From Haplomitrium mnioides (taxonomy: Eukaryota; Marchantiophyta; Haplomitriopsida; Calobryales), in the NCBI GenBank assembly GCA_049999725.1, contig JBNGIS010018880.1, positions 1 to 24,495 on the forward strand: 24,495 nt of DNA. The letters run 5' to 3'. The position numbers and the translations under genes are program-made. The notes under the pieces are model-generated. The model was given only the letters and a program-made list of their open reading frames with translations, did no database searches and was not told where the DNA came from. Position 1 is the first letter of the stretch. Each line of letters begins with the position of its first letter. Positions 10,801 to 21,055 of the stretch are shown here, one piece after another.

Positions 10801-10885
10801 ATAAAGAGCAGGAGTGCAAAGGAGGCAGTAAAGATCGGACCTTGGGAGAAATAGAGGAGCTGCATAGGAACAAGAGGAATGGAGG
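7837..10885 (+). repeat. 3' LTR, truncated
   Basis: It matches 1929-4985 with small indels and scattered, mostly transition differences. It starts with a canonical TGTCAGCC. Similarity stops at GGAATGGAGG (10885); the counterpart of 4986-5498, including the putative promoter, R, U5 and GGCTGACA end, is missing. Normal 3' end formation in this LTR is therefore probably lost. Confidence 0.88.
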
Positions 10886-11784
10886 TTTAAACATCTCTTG
10901 GATGTTTAAGCTTGGCCAAAATAACTAGACAACTAGAAATAATCTGCATAATTTGTCAAGGATGACCACTTGCATCATCGAATTACAAGTTGAAGAGCTT
11001 TATGCTTCGCTTGCTCTCCTTGGTTCAATAGCTTACAGTCCAAGATTCGTGAGTGTGAGCGATTATGGGACCACCTGAATGATGAATATTGTTTTCATCC
11101 TTGTAGTAACAAAAAAATAAGACAAAGAAACAAAGTAAAGAAAAATTAAAACAAATAAACTAAAATATGAAAAAGTCAAAATAGAACTTACCAGATGCCA
11201 TGGTCGATGGGATAACAAACCTCCAAATAAGCATTCTCAATGATGTTGAATTGTTGAGAAGAATAGATAATGACAAAAGACCACAAATCCAAAGTTGTGA
11301 CAATCGCAAAAGAAGAAACCATGTCGAAAATGTCATCCTTAGTGAAGGTTCAGAAATGTCATGCTTGCATTCTTTAAGGTTACAACCGTAAGGAATATAA
11401 GCAGTCGTTAAAGTGAAACATCTGGGTTTCACCAATCCCTTCAACTATCAAGCATTAGCCTCTCCGTGGACTTGATAAAATGCCACGTTGAGTCCATCAG
11501 CATAGGACATTAAGTCCTCGTCTTGCTTTTCATGTTCTACTTCAGTTAGAGGGGAATTGCTTTTTTGGCAATGAAGTAGAAAAGCAGAAGGGTATAATGC
11601 AAGAGTAGGAGCATAGTCTTGATCTTCAGGGGCTTCTTCAACCTCCGATATCTTTCGCCTTTTGGCAGCAGCCGTCAATTTTTTGGCAAGCTATCATTTG
11701 AAGGTTTTATCCCCATGTACACAACATAGAGGAAAAAAGTAGAGGAGAAAACAAAAACAACCACTTTGACTCTAAAAACGAATA

Positions 11785-12010
11785 GCGATCAATACGCGTA
11801 TGGACACTTGAGTCAATGCGCAAATGGACTCAAGTGCCCATGCATGCATGAACTCAAGAGTACCTATGGGTGGGCTTGAGAGTCCTTACTCACATGGGCT
11901 CAAGAGTCTAGGCTTGCAGAGACTTGAGAGTCCATGCGCGTAAGGGCTTGAAAGTCCTATGCGCTTGGACTCTAAAGTTCATGCGCACCTAAACTCAAGG
12001 CTCTTAGCGA
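11785..12010. repeat. 24-bp palindrome array in intron 2 of copy 1
   Basis: About nine degenerate units of 23-25 bp. Each joins an ACTCAAGAGT/ACTTGAGAGT-type dyad to a TGCGCGCA-type core. It lies at the same intron position as the array at 17472-17902, but with a different dyad sequence. Confidence 0.75.
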
Positions 12011-12904
12011 GCATTAACTTGATAACCTAAAATAAAAGTTCCATACAACTTTAGAAAAATAATTGAAGAATGGGAAAAAAACCTACCAACAATTTCTCAA
12101 AGCTCAAGTAAAATGAGGACATCTTCGACTCCTTAGTGTGGATGGGATTCTTGCTTTCTCTCACGAGCTACATTACACCTTGGAGCAAAAAGATTCTACC
12201 ATCACCACCAAAACTTTATGTCTCTCAAGTTCCCAAGACATTTCTTCAATTGAAAGCTCTTCGGCTTCCATCCACTTCAAAATAGAAATTTTAATTTCGT
12301 TGGGAATACCCTAGAGGGACCTCCACAGTGTATACTTCATGTCCTCCATTATCAAAGATCCTTTGGCTTTTGGCCCTTCACAGTATTCTTCTCCCACATC
12401 ATAAATATGATATGTTGTAACTCTTAGAGCTCTCTACTTTGGAATGCCAACTGGAACCAATTGTCTTGAGATGTGATGGTCTTCTCAAGAGTGGACTTTG
12501 GCTTTATCTCCAAATTTTCCAACACCAATTCTCTTTTTAATTTTGCGGATGACACCATCCCACTCTTCATATAACACTAAGCCAATACTCCATCTTTTGA
12601 ATTGAAGTCATCTCCAACTAGTAGCGTTGGTCGTAATTGTCATTAGTGGCAAAAATTTGGGCTTCTGTTGGTGTAAGCCCCACGTAAATGTAGCAATTGC
12701 AGAACAAAACCATGGATTTTTTGCTCCATATTTGGCAACTAAAAAATTCCTTGCATCATCACTATGATTTCTTCCTCCAATGATCTCGTATCTGTACTTG
12801 TTAAGGTTCTTGATGTTGAACTCTAACTTATCTCTTGACCCACACTTCGAGTCCACCACAACAATGAAGAAACTATGCACATACTCATTCATGAGTATTC
12901 TTTG

Positions 12905-13354
12905 TGTAATAGTACAAGCATGATGTTGTGCTATTTATAAGAAAATAAAGAGAAGTGAAGAAAATGGTAGGGGGTCTCTTTTAGGGTTGAAATCATTTTA
13001 ATGTTACTTGCTTTTGAAGTTATTTTAAGTGAAGTGGTATATGGTCACTTTTAGGGTTGAAATTGGAAGTGACTTGTAAGTGATCACTTATAGGGTTGGA
13101 ATTGGAAGTGACTTGTAAGTGATCACTTGTAGGGTTGGGATTAGAAGTGACTTATAAGTGAAGGAAGGGAGATGACACCTACTTCTCTTGTATAAATAGA
13201 TAGCACCACTATTAATTCAAGAGTTCCTCTCGAATCACTTGGGTTCTTTGGTTGCTTGGCTTTTGCTTGCTTTATTAACATTTGGTTGAAGAACTCTATT
13301 AGAGTTCACTATGAGTTCTTACTCATTTGGATTTGGTCTTTGAGTTCTTTTACA
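12905..13354 (+). mobile_element. Solo LTR (450 bp) with 5-bp target site duplication
   Basis: It starts TGTAATAG and ends TTTTACA (TGTAA/TTACA inverted ends). It is flanked by CTTTG at 12900-12904 and CTTTG at 13355-13359. The paralogous exon at about 18806-18835 has the empty site, ACTTTG followed directly by TGCAAGAAGCTCC. A TATA box (TATAAATAG, 13191-13199) sits about 160 bp from the 3' end, giving plus orientation. There is no internal coding region, as expected after LTR-LTR recombination. Confidence 0.92.
12975..13165. repeat. 39-bp tandem array in the solo LTR upstream of its TATA box
   Basis: The unit is roughly GTGATCACTT-ATAGGGTTGG-AATTGGAAGTGACTTGTAA. About three good copies lie in 13042-13163 with more diverged ones before. 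It contains the palindrome GTGATCAC and occupies the place expected of LTR enhancers. Confidence 0.8.
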
Positions 13355-13558
13355 CTTTGCGCCAATAGCTCTACAAAATCCTCATTTAACCTCTTGATTT
13401 GGAATGGCCCCCAGTCATCCATTCCAAATTTCATAAGGTGTAAATTCTCCACCTAAATTTTTATTGTTTCCTCTCGGACTCTGGAATACAAGATGGAAAA
13501 ATTCATGATTTTATTTTTGTCTTCTTCAGACACTATATGAGGATCCACCTACTCTTGT

Positions 13559-15207
13559 AACAGCCGCTACTTTGAACCACGAACATGCTACTTAGAATAG
13601 GAACCCTTTTTTTGAGCAAAAAATTTTGATTTTGAAATCAAAAAACATTAAAAAACGGGGTTATTTTTTAAAAACAAAAAGTACATGAGTTTTTTGGATT
13701 TGTTTTTGGCCGTTTGAACAAGCATGTTAGAGCGAAAGTCAATTTCGTTACGCAAAATCAATCAATATTATTAGTTTTATGAAAATATTGGAAAACTCGA
13801 ATTTGATGAAAAGCATAAAAATTATAGTAAGTTTTTATCAAAAAAATGCATTTATCATAGACTACAATTCTAAGCCCAAAAGTTGAAATACACATCACAA
13901 GAAACTATTTTGAAATATGTTTGATTGCACAAACTCTAGGGGCGCGTAGACATAGTGCTCTTTCAAACTTTTTTGTTGGAAAAAAATTACAAAACATAAA
14001 GAAAAAACCCAAAGGGACTAGAAGTCAAGGGAATGATTTTGCAATGGTAAACACAAAAACAAAGAAAACAAAACATTGCATGGATTTAGGAGCTTTATTT
14101 TAAACGTTAAGAAAGAAGGAAGCTTTCACTTTTAGTTGAAAATTCATGCAATCAAAAGTGAACGTGGGCTTTCAAAAAGATTCCAGCATTTAAAAATATT
14201 TCATAGTTCAACAAAGCATATACAGAAATGTATCATATCTCAAAATCAAAAAGGCAGTAGCTAAGAAGATCGAGTTAAGATTGTAAACAAGAAACATGTC
14301 CAAGTTTTAAACTTGATTCAACCAAACAAAGGTATCAAGATCTACAAAAGAGTCTATGACTTGTGTACAAACAAAGTTGTAATCGGTAGTCTTTGTATGA
14401 AGAAGCTTAAGAGTTTTATATGAGAAGTTGTGGAAGGTGTGGACTTCCACCCCAAAGTCTATGCATGCATAGGAATCCAACCTCAACATGTGAACACTCC
14501 ACCCCAAGTCTCTACGCACTTAGGAATCCAAGCTCAACATGTGAACACTCCATCCCAAAGTCTATGTGCGCATAGGAATCTAAACTCACCATCTAAACAC
14601 TCCACCCCAAAGTCTATACACGTATAAGAATCTGAACTCACCATGTGAACATTCCACAACAAAAATTAACAAGAACCTAGGTTTTAGATTCAGTAGAAGA
14701 GTTTTTGTACGTTGTATGTTTTGCTTGCAAATCAAAGTCTATGCGCGCATAGGGTTCACACTTCTACAACCAAGGATACATACTATAAACGTTCTATTTT
14801 TCACAACAAACTCTACAAACGCAAAAGATTTCAATTTCTTATTCGGAATCTAAAAGAAAAAATGGGTACAAAGCTCTTTATCTGAGTCAAACAGCGCTAA
14901 AGGTTTTAAGTTTTATACTAAAGCCTTAAAAAGGAAAAAAAATTAGTCAATTTGGGTGAATGCTTCAGCGAGATAATAACCTTAAACTCTTCTAGAAAAC
15001 AATAAAGTTGAAAACAAAATACCTACATTTTGGAGAAGTGAATGATTTACAGTCAAAAATTCAAGTCGGCAGAAAAAATCAACAAGTTGCTTAAAAAGAT
15101 TTTCAATGTCTTTGGAAAAAATTGTCCATCCACTCACGCACAAAAACTCCTTTAGTAAATAGTTCTCTTTTTCCAAAAATGCCTCTACGATTTACGTTTT
15201 TGAGATT
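13559..15207 (+). mobile_element. Left end of a second DNA transposon, inverted copy of 1-1126
   Basis: It begins AACAGCCGCTACTTTGAACC at 13559, inside exon 2 of copy 1. 13559-14877 is the inverted counterpart of 1-1126, including the 52-bp array. 14878-15207 continues as AT-rich sequence without a recognisable gene; by position it should match what lies left of the window. At 15208 the next element starts, so this copy is interrupted and its right end is not seen here. Confidence 0.75.
14443..14755. repeat. Subterminal 52-bp array plus a perfect 16-bp palindrome
   Basis: Units at about 14449, 14501, 14552 and 14604 carry CCCCAAAGTCTATGCATGC-like cores and CTCAACATGTGAACACTCCA-like spacers. 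TCTATGCGCGCATAG follows near 14733. This is the inverse of 120-490. Confidence 0.85.
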
Positions 15208-15232
15208 AACAGCCGCTACTTTCAACCAGGAA
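15208..15232 (+). repeat. Terminal motif of the DNA transposon family
   Basis: About 25 bp are shared by three element ends (1126 inverted, 13559 and 15208): AACAGCCGCTACTTT, then SAACCASGAAC. Bases outside differ (TGT, ATT, GTG), which places the boundary at AACAG. Confidence 0.7.
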
Positions 15233-15589
15233 CCGCTCTTAAGTTCCTATTTCACTTGGTAGTCGAAATTTGTTTTTGGTGATTTGGCATTCAAAAACAT
15301 CAAATTTACAACTGAAATCTTCTTTTCAAAAAGAAAATTATTATGAACAAAAAATGCATATTTTATATTGAGATTATATTTCAAACATTTCTTTGTAGAA
15401 AATACCTTGAAAAATAGACATTTTGGTTATTCAAATATTTTATAAAAACTTGACACTATTGTGAATAAACTAAATTCATTATAAATGAAATAAAACAAAT
15501 ATCTTTTAGTGGAATAAAACTACACGAAAACGTAAATGTCTAGTCAGGTAAGGACTTTGAACCTGACTTTGAGCTTTGTAGCTAACAAA

Positions 15590-15935
15590 TCCTATGCAAG
15601 CATAGACTCCAAACTAGAACCCTAAAGCCTATGCACGCATAGACTCCGAACAAGAATCCTAAATTATGTGCATGCTTAGACTCTGAATAAGAACAATGAA
15701 GCTATGCAAGCATGGACTTTGAACTAGAACTCTAGAGCCATTACACGCCAAGATTCTAAACAAGAACCCTACAACCTATGCACGCATAGACATTGAACAA
15801 GAACCCTTTGACCAATGGGTGCACGGACTCTGAACAATAACCTTACAACTTATGCGCACAGGGAATCCGAACAAGAACTACAAAGCTTTAATGCGCAAAG
15901 ATTCTAAACTATATGCAAAGACTCCAAATCATTCT
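15590..15935. repeat. Subterminal array, about 45-bp units
   Basis: Seven to eight degenerate units contain CCTATGCACGCATAGACTCC-like cores joined by GAACAAGAACCCTAAAG-like spacers. The core is the same palindromic word as elsewhere in the window, with a different spacer from the 52-bp array of the 13559 element. Confidence 0.8.
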
Positions 15936-16089
15936 TAGATTAGCAATTGAGTTCAAACCATTCTTAGACTATCAATTGAGTCAACTTATTCTTAAGCGTA
16001 CCAAACTGAATCGTGATGAAAAGACTTGAAATAGATTGAAAGAACAACAAGATGAAACTTTGGCAAATAAAGATTTGGAAAAAATAAAT

Positions 16090-16095
16090 TTTATT
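16090..16095 (-). terminator. Polyadenylation signal AATAAA of the minus-strand gene
   Basis: AATAAA on the minus strand lies about 28 nt after the TGA at 16123-16125, with a T-rich stretch downstream. Confidence 0.6.
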
Positions 16096-17471
16096 AATGA
16101 TACAAAGTGTTCAAAGAGGTCCTCAGACTCGATCCACTTCAAGAGGAACTGTCTCATCTAAATCTACAAGCTGAGCATCTGCAGTCATTAGAGAATCTTG
16201 TCGAGACTTTCCAGTCCCTGATATTACAACAGAGTCATGAGAAGCACCTGCAGTACCAAGAGGAACAAGTTCCTTGTGGTAAGCAAAAACTATCTATGAC
16301 TCAGTCACAATGGATGGCAAGAAAACCATCTCCAAAACCCTATGAGGAATATAAATAGACTGACGTCTATCATATTCCATGGCGATGCAGTTTCGCATTA
16401 GCTTTAAAGCACATACAAGGCCAGTACCACACTCAGAGCAGAGATCATGGATCCAATCTTGCTCTGTTGATAAATGGTCAATAAAAAAATTGTAGAGAGC
16501 CTACGGCTTCTGATAAACATTCACAAGAGCATCATCTCCTAGATGTTTATAAGCTTTGCTGAAACTGTAGGGCAGCTAGAAACACTCCGCATAATCTGTC
16601 AAGGAAGTCCGATCGCAGAAGAAGGCTGCAAATTGAAAAAGTGCATGCTCCTCTTTCCTTCCTTTGTCATGTAGCCCACCGTCCAATACTTGTGGGCATG
16701 TGCAATCTTGGGACCACCAGAATGATGTATATTGGTTTTGTCCCTACAAAAAGAAAAACAATCAAATCAAACATTGCAACCAAAATGCAAGAGAAATAAA
16801 AAAACAAAGAAATAAAAATAAATAAAACAACAACTCACCAGATGCCGTGATCGATTGCACAGCAGGCTCTAGAAAAGGCATCCTCGACAATGCCAAACTA
16901 CTGCAAAGAATGAATGAGCACAAAAGACCAAAACTCTGAAGTTGTTACTACCACAAAAGATGATACCATATCAAAAAATGCCATCTTTTGAAAATAGTTA
17001 CAAGTCATCATGCTTGCATTCCTTTAGGTTATACCTATAAGGAATATCAGTAATAGCCAAAGTGAAACACTTAGGTTTTAGAAGGCCCTTCAGTTGTCGA
17101 GCATTGGCCTCCCCATGGACTTGATAAAATGCCACGTTGAGACCATCGACATAAGACATTGAATCTTCTTCCTCATCTCTCATAACTCCTTCTGTTGTGA
17201 GAAATGCATCATCACTTTGTTGCCATGTTTTCCACTCTCTAGCCTTTTGGTAGTAAAGAAGAAAAGCATGAGGGTAAGAGACCAACGTGAGAGGCTGGTC
17301 TTGATCTTCACGAGCTTCCTCGACCCCAAATTTTTTCTTTCCTTTTGCAGCTACTATCAGTTTCTTCGCTAACTACCATTTAAATGTTTTGTCCTCCTGC
17401 ACAAAAATTGAAACAAAAACATTAGAGAGTGATAAAAAAATTTAAAGGTTTGGACCCTAAAACATTTTAAG

Positions 17472-17902
17472 GTCCATATGTGTATGGACATCAAAGTCCA
17501 TGCGCGCATGGACTTTGAAATCCAAGCGTGCATAGACTTCAAAGTCCATGCGCGCATAGACTTTGCTGTTCAAGAGCACTTAGACTTCGAAGTCCATGCG
17601 TGCATGGACTTCGATGTCCTTGAGCGTTTGGACTTTGAAGTCCATACTCGGATGGACTTCGAAGTCAATGCGCACAAGTACTTGAAAGTGATTGCACATT
17701 TGGACTTCAAAGTCCATGCGCGCATGGACTTGAAAGTTGATTTGCTTTTGAACTTCGAAGTCCATGTGCGCATGGACATTGAAGTCTATGCTCGCATGGA
17801 CTTCAAAGTCCAAGCACGTGTAGGCATCGAAGTCCATGTCGGCTTGGACTTCGAAGTCTAAACATGCTCGCATGGACTTCGATGTCCATGAACGTATGGA
17901 CT
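17472..17902. repeat. 24-bp palindrome array in intron 2
   Basis: About 17 units, each two adjoining 12-bp palindromes in the ideal form: GACTTCGAAGTC and CATGCGCGCATG. Because 24 is a multiple of three, both strands read as long ORFs with an 8-residue repeat (DFEVHARM on the plus strand). These are treated as by-products, because the array sits in an intron whose splice sites fit the flanking exons. Confidence 0.9.
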
Positions 17903-19568
17903 GTAAGTTTTTAAAACACAACAAAAATTTACAAAATATTCAATGCAAATACAAATAGTTAAATAATGTTCCAAAGAAAGAAGTTACCATAAGCTTCTCG
18001 AAGCTTGAATAAAAGGAGGCCATCTTCGACTCTTTAGTGTGAAGAGGGTACTCCTCTCTTGCCTCTTCCCACGAATTGCAATAAACCTCCGAACAAAAAC
18101 TCTGTACTATTACGGCCAAAACTTTGTGTCTCTCTGCCTCTCGAGACATCTCGTCTATTGAAAGCTCTTTGGCTTCCACCCGCTTCAAAACTGAAATCTT
18201 GACTTCATCTGGAAGACCTTGAAGATACCTCCAAGGCGTCCACTTCATATCCTCCATCCTGAGAGATCCTTTGACCTTTGGTTTTTGGTCTTTCACAATG
18301 TTTTTCTCCCACATTGAAAAAATGCTCTGTTGTAAATCCCAGAGCTCTCCACTTCTAAATGCTAGTTGGAACCAGTTGTCTTGAGAAGTCACAGTCTTCT
18401 CAAGTGTAGACTTTGGTTTGACCTCCAAGGTTTCCAGCACTAGCTCTCTTTTCAATTTTTGGAATAAAACCATCACATTCTATACAAGTCGTTGATGTCA
18501 ATACTCGACCTTTTGAATAGACGTCATCTCAAGCCTGTACTTTTGGTCGTAATTGTCATCGGTTGCAAAAATACGAGCCTCTATTGGTGTCAGACCCACG
18601 TACACATAACAGTTACAGAGCGACAAAGCAAGATTCTTCGCCCCATATTTTGTAATGAGTAGTTGCCTTACTACATCACTATGATTGCCTTCTTTAATCT
18701 CGTAACGATACTTGTCAAGGTTCCTGATGGCGAACTCTGACTTGTCTTTGAGACCACACTTCGGGTCTACAACCACGATAAAGAAAGAATACACGTACTT
18801 ATTGGTGAGCATACTTTGTGCAAGAAGCTCCAAAAAATCCTTGTTTAATCTTTGAATTTGGAATGGACCCCAGTTGTCCATTCCAAGCTTAGGCAGATTT
18901 AAGTTTTCCAGCCTGATTGAAATGGTCTCTTCACGGACTCTACAGCGCTGGATTGCAGACTCCCTAATCTTATTTTTGTCCTCCTTAGAAGTTTTCTAAG
19001 GATCCACCTGCTCTCTTTCTTGAAATGTACCCAACTCCTTGTGGGATTGCCTCTTTGCTCTCGACATTGGAGCTTGAATTGGCACCAACTCTTGCTCCGA
19101 GTCTTGCCCCTAGCTGCTTGTTGATGGAGATGATGGGGCAAACAAAGTTGATTTCACTTCAGATTCTGAGGGGGTTGGCTCCTCCTCAACAACAAGTGTT
19201 GGTGCAGGTTTCTTCTTTTTCGGTGCCAGTTTTTTTTTCTTCTGAGCCTCACTTGACTCCGGCTCCTTTCTCTTCTTATGGGAAGAAGTCCCTATGGTGT
19301 GAGTCAAGAATGTTGCCGCACTCGGATGCAGCACAAGTTGTTGAATATTGATGCCCTATTTGGGCTTTAGAATTTTAATTTGTATGACGAACTTGATGAA
19401 GTCCTGCTTGATCCGTTTCGCGTCATTGTACGAATCAACAAAATCCGCAAAATACTGAGTGAACTGAAAATAAAGAAAGAAAAGAATTTAGCATTAGTGA
19501 AAATGTTGACCTGACATGCAGAAAAGCCAGAACTTAAAAAAAAAAAAAACAAATGTGCAGTGAACAAA

Positions 19569-19952
19569 GAAGTCCATGCGCGCATGGACTTTGAAATCCA
19601 TGCTTGCAATGACTCTTAAAACCATGCGTATATAGACTTTGAGATCCATGCGCACATGGACTCTGAAGTTCCTACGCGCATGGACTCTGAAGTCTATGTG
19701 TGCATGAACTCTGAAGTTCATGCATGCATGGACTCTAAGGTCCCAATGCGGCTAGACTTTGAAGTCCATGTACACATGGACTTCAGAGTCCATGCACGCA
19801 TAGACTTCAAGGTCCACGCGCACAGGAACTTTAGAGTATGTGCGCGCCTAGACTTTAGAGTCCATGCACGCATGGACTTCATTGTCCAAGCGCGCTTGGA
19901 CCTCAGAGTCCATTAGCGCATGGACTTCAAAGTCCATGCTTGCATGGACATC
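19569..19952. repeat. 24-bp palindrome array in intron 1
   Basis: About 16 units of the same design as in intron 2, with the dyad part often GACTCTGAAGTC or GACTTCAGAGTC and the core CATGCGCGCATG or close variants. A long plus-strand ORF with an octapeptide repeat (for example DFRVHARM) runs through it and is probably not a gene. Confidence 0.9.
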
Positions 19953-20369
19953 TTAAGAGTGACAACTAAGTAAGGAAAAATGAATAAGAAAAAAGATTTT
20001 GGAACTCACCTTTATATCTTCCCTTGACACCTGAAGATTTGCAACAAATAAATCTCTTTCTTTGTACTCTGAAAAATCAAATTGCTTGCAATTTGCAGAA
20101 TAAAATGCTATTGAGTCTTGGGCATACACAAGCAGCCCGATGTTGACTTTCTTTCCTTCCCGGATCATTGTAATTTGGAACACTAGACCCAAATTGAATT
20201 TTTCACCTTCACTTGCAAAAAGGTAAAGATGGTGATTCGGGTCTCTCAACGAACAGTAGTTGACTAGCCATTTCCACTCCAATCTTGTAGGCTCTAGAGT
20301 CTTGATAACATCTGAATACTTATATGGCTTTGGTTTGGCAAGGTCGGAAACAATTCCTTGAGAAGCCAT

Positions 20370-20833
20370 TGTCAAGATAGAAAAAAAACATGTTTTCCAA
20401 GATGAACATTGTAATGAACAAAAGTTCAGGAATCGCTAAGGGCTGGAAATGGCAAAAAACTGAGTAAATTGAAAAAAAAAACAATAATCAAAAAACAATA
20501 ACCAAAAACTGAACTCGCGACAATGGAAAGAAACTTTCCAACGGTGCTCATTTTATAACTAAATTTCAAAAAACGTTTTTTCCTGCTAAAAATTATTCGC
20601 AGAGCTCTTGACACATAGGTTCGCTTGGTGCAAAAAAAAAAAGTTTGTATATAACGCATTGCTTGTTTTCATCTTTCCAATTTCTTTTTTTCATTTTCTT
20701 CCCAAAAAGTTCTTAATTTTGTCGTTTCACAAAAACAAACAACAAAACTACATCTTTTGAGAGTTTTATAAGAGTTTCATAATATTTGTTAAAATAGTTC
20801 TTTGAAATAATTTAGTTTTTGTGAGACTTTTCA
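20370..20833. promoter_or_regulatory. 464-bp divergent intergenic region, probable bidirectional promoter
   Basis: It separates the two start codons. TATA-like boxes: TATATAA near 20648 and TATAAGAG near 20766 for the plus gene, and TTATAAAATG (minus strand, near 20549-20558) for the minus gene. It is strongly AT-rich with long A and T runs and has no TGCGCGCA core, unlike the flanks. Confidence 0.55.
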
Positions 20834-21055
20834 ATGGCTGGAGTTTCTAAAGGCAAAAAGAGATTGGAATTTCAAGATTCATCTTCACATAGGAGTGTTA
20901 CTTTTGACAAGCAGTTTGAGATTCAATCAAATATCAATTTTCGGAAGTTAAGTGATGGAGTTGCAAAAGATTCAAGTGTGATGGCAAGCATATTAGGGAA
21001 AAGGATGACTTCTGTTGAATTAGATAGCTCTGCCAAGAAAGATCGAGAAGGTGAA

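Larger units (their letters stand above)
1929..10885 (+). mobile_element. Large non-autonomous LTR retrotransposon (LARD-like), 3'-truncated
   Basis: Two direct repeats of over 3 kb (1929-5498 and 7837-10885, about 95% identical by eye) flank a 2.3-kb interior. The interior has a primer-binding-site candidate just after the first LTR and a polypurine tract directly before the second. It encodes only a zinc-knuckle gag-like ORF and an acidic ORF. I find no protease, reverse transcriptase, RNase H or integrase, so mobility would need another element's enzymes. Very long LTRs with a gag-only interior fit a large retrotransposon derivative of Ty3/gypsy origin. The 3' LTR lacks its last roughly 513 bp, and the sequence jumps at 10885/10886 into an unrelated pseudogene. 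Confidence 0.85.
10886..13558 (-). pseudogene. Copy 1 of the element's minus-strand gene, truncated at both ends
   Basis: Paralogue of the gene at 16123-20369. By comparison, exon 2 (truncated) is 12087-13558 with a solo LTR inside, intron 2 is 11714-12086, exon 3 is 11192-11713, intron 3 is 11100-11191 and exon 4 is 10886-11099. Shared peptides include MSYADGLNVAFYQVHGEANA, DIFDMVSS, IDHGIW, NIHHSGGP and FFIVVVDSKCG. It is clearly dead: GEANA is followed by TGA TAG where the paralogue has CGA CAA, an FKW-to-FK-stop change precedes LAKK, the intron-2 acceptor AG reads TG, and exon 2 has frameshifts. Its 3' end fuses to the cut LTR at 10885/10886, and its 5' part is interrupted by the transposon end at 13559. 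Function is unknown. Confidence 0.8.
16123..20369 (-). pseudogene. Minus-strand gene of the two-gene element, four exons, function unknown
   Basis: I do not recognise the family. Model: exon 1 20010-20369 (ATG at 20369), intron 1 19464-20009, exon 2 17988-19463, intron 2 17397-17987, exon 3 16839-17396, intron 3 16744-16838, exon 4 16123-16743, stop TGA. Donors read GTGAGT, GTAACT and GTGAGT; acceptors read TTTTCAG, TGTGCAG and TTTGTAG. The first two junctions are phase 0. The product would be about 1000 residues. A lysine-rich, NLS-like stretch (SHKKRKEPES then KKKKLAPKKKK) lies early in exon 2. Conserved blocks shared with copy 1 include FFIVVVDPKCG, DGLNVAFYQVHGEANA, IDHGIW and NIHHSGGP. 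Cys and Trp residues in exon 4 (SFWWSQDCTC, LCSECGTG) hint at metal binding, weakly. In-frame TAGs occur at 19356, 19110, 18996, 18480, 17373, 16898, 16576, 16501 and 16294, with TGA at 18498 and TAA at 16998. Frameshifts are likely near 16970 and 16640. It is divergent from the plus gene and probably a partner protein of it. Confidence 0.7.

Noticed and set aside
1929-10885. A segmental duplication of about 3 kb unrelated to mobile elements
   Set aside because: TGTCAGCC/GGCTGACA ends, a polypurine tract before the second copy and a primer-site-like stretch after the first mark them as LTRs.
13559-15207. A complete MITE or short element bounded by the motifs at 13559 and 15208
   Set aside because: The two motifs are in direct, not inverted, orientation, so they are two left ends rather than the two ends of one element.
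17478-17924. Plus and minus ORFs with octapeptide repeats
   Set aside because: They lie inside intron 2, between splice sites that fit the flanking frame; openness follows from a 24-bp palindromic unit.
20426-20659. Minus-strand ORF of 77 codons rich in Phe
   Set aside because: It lies in the AT-rich intergenic promoter region; the composition explains the hydrophobic translation.
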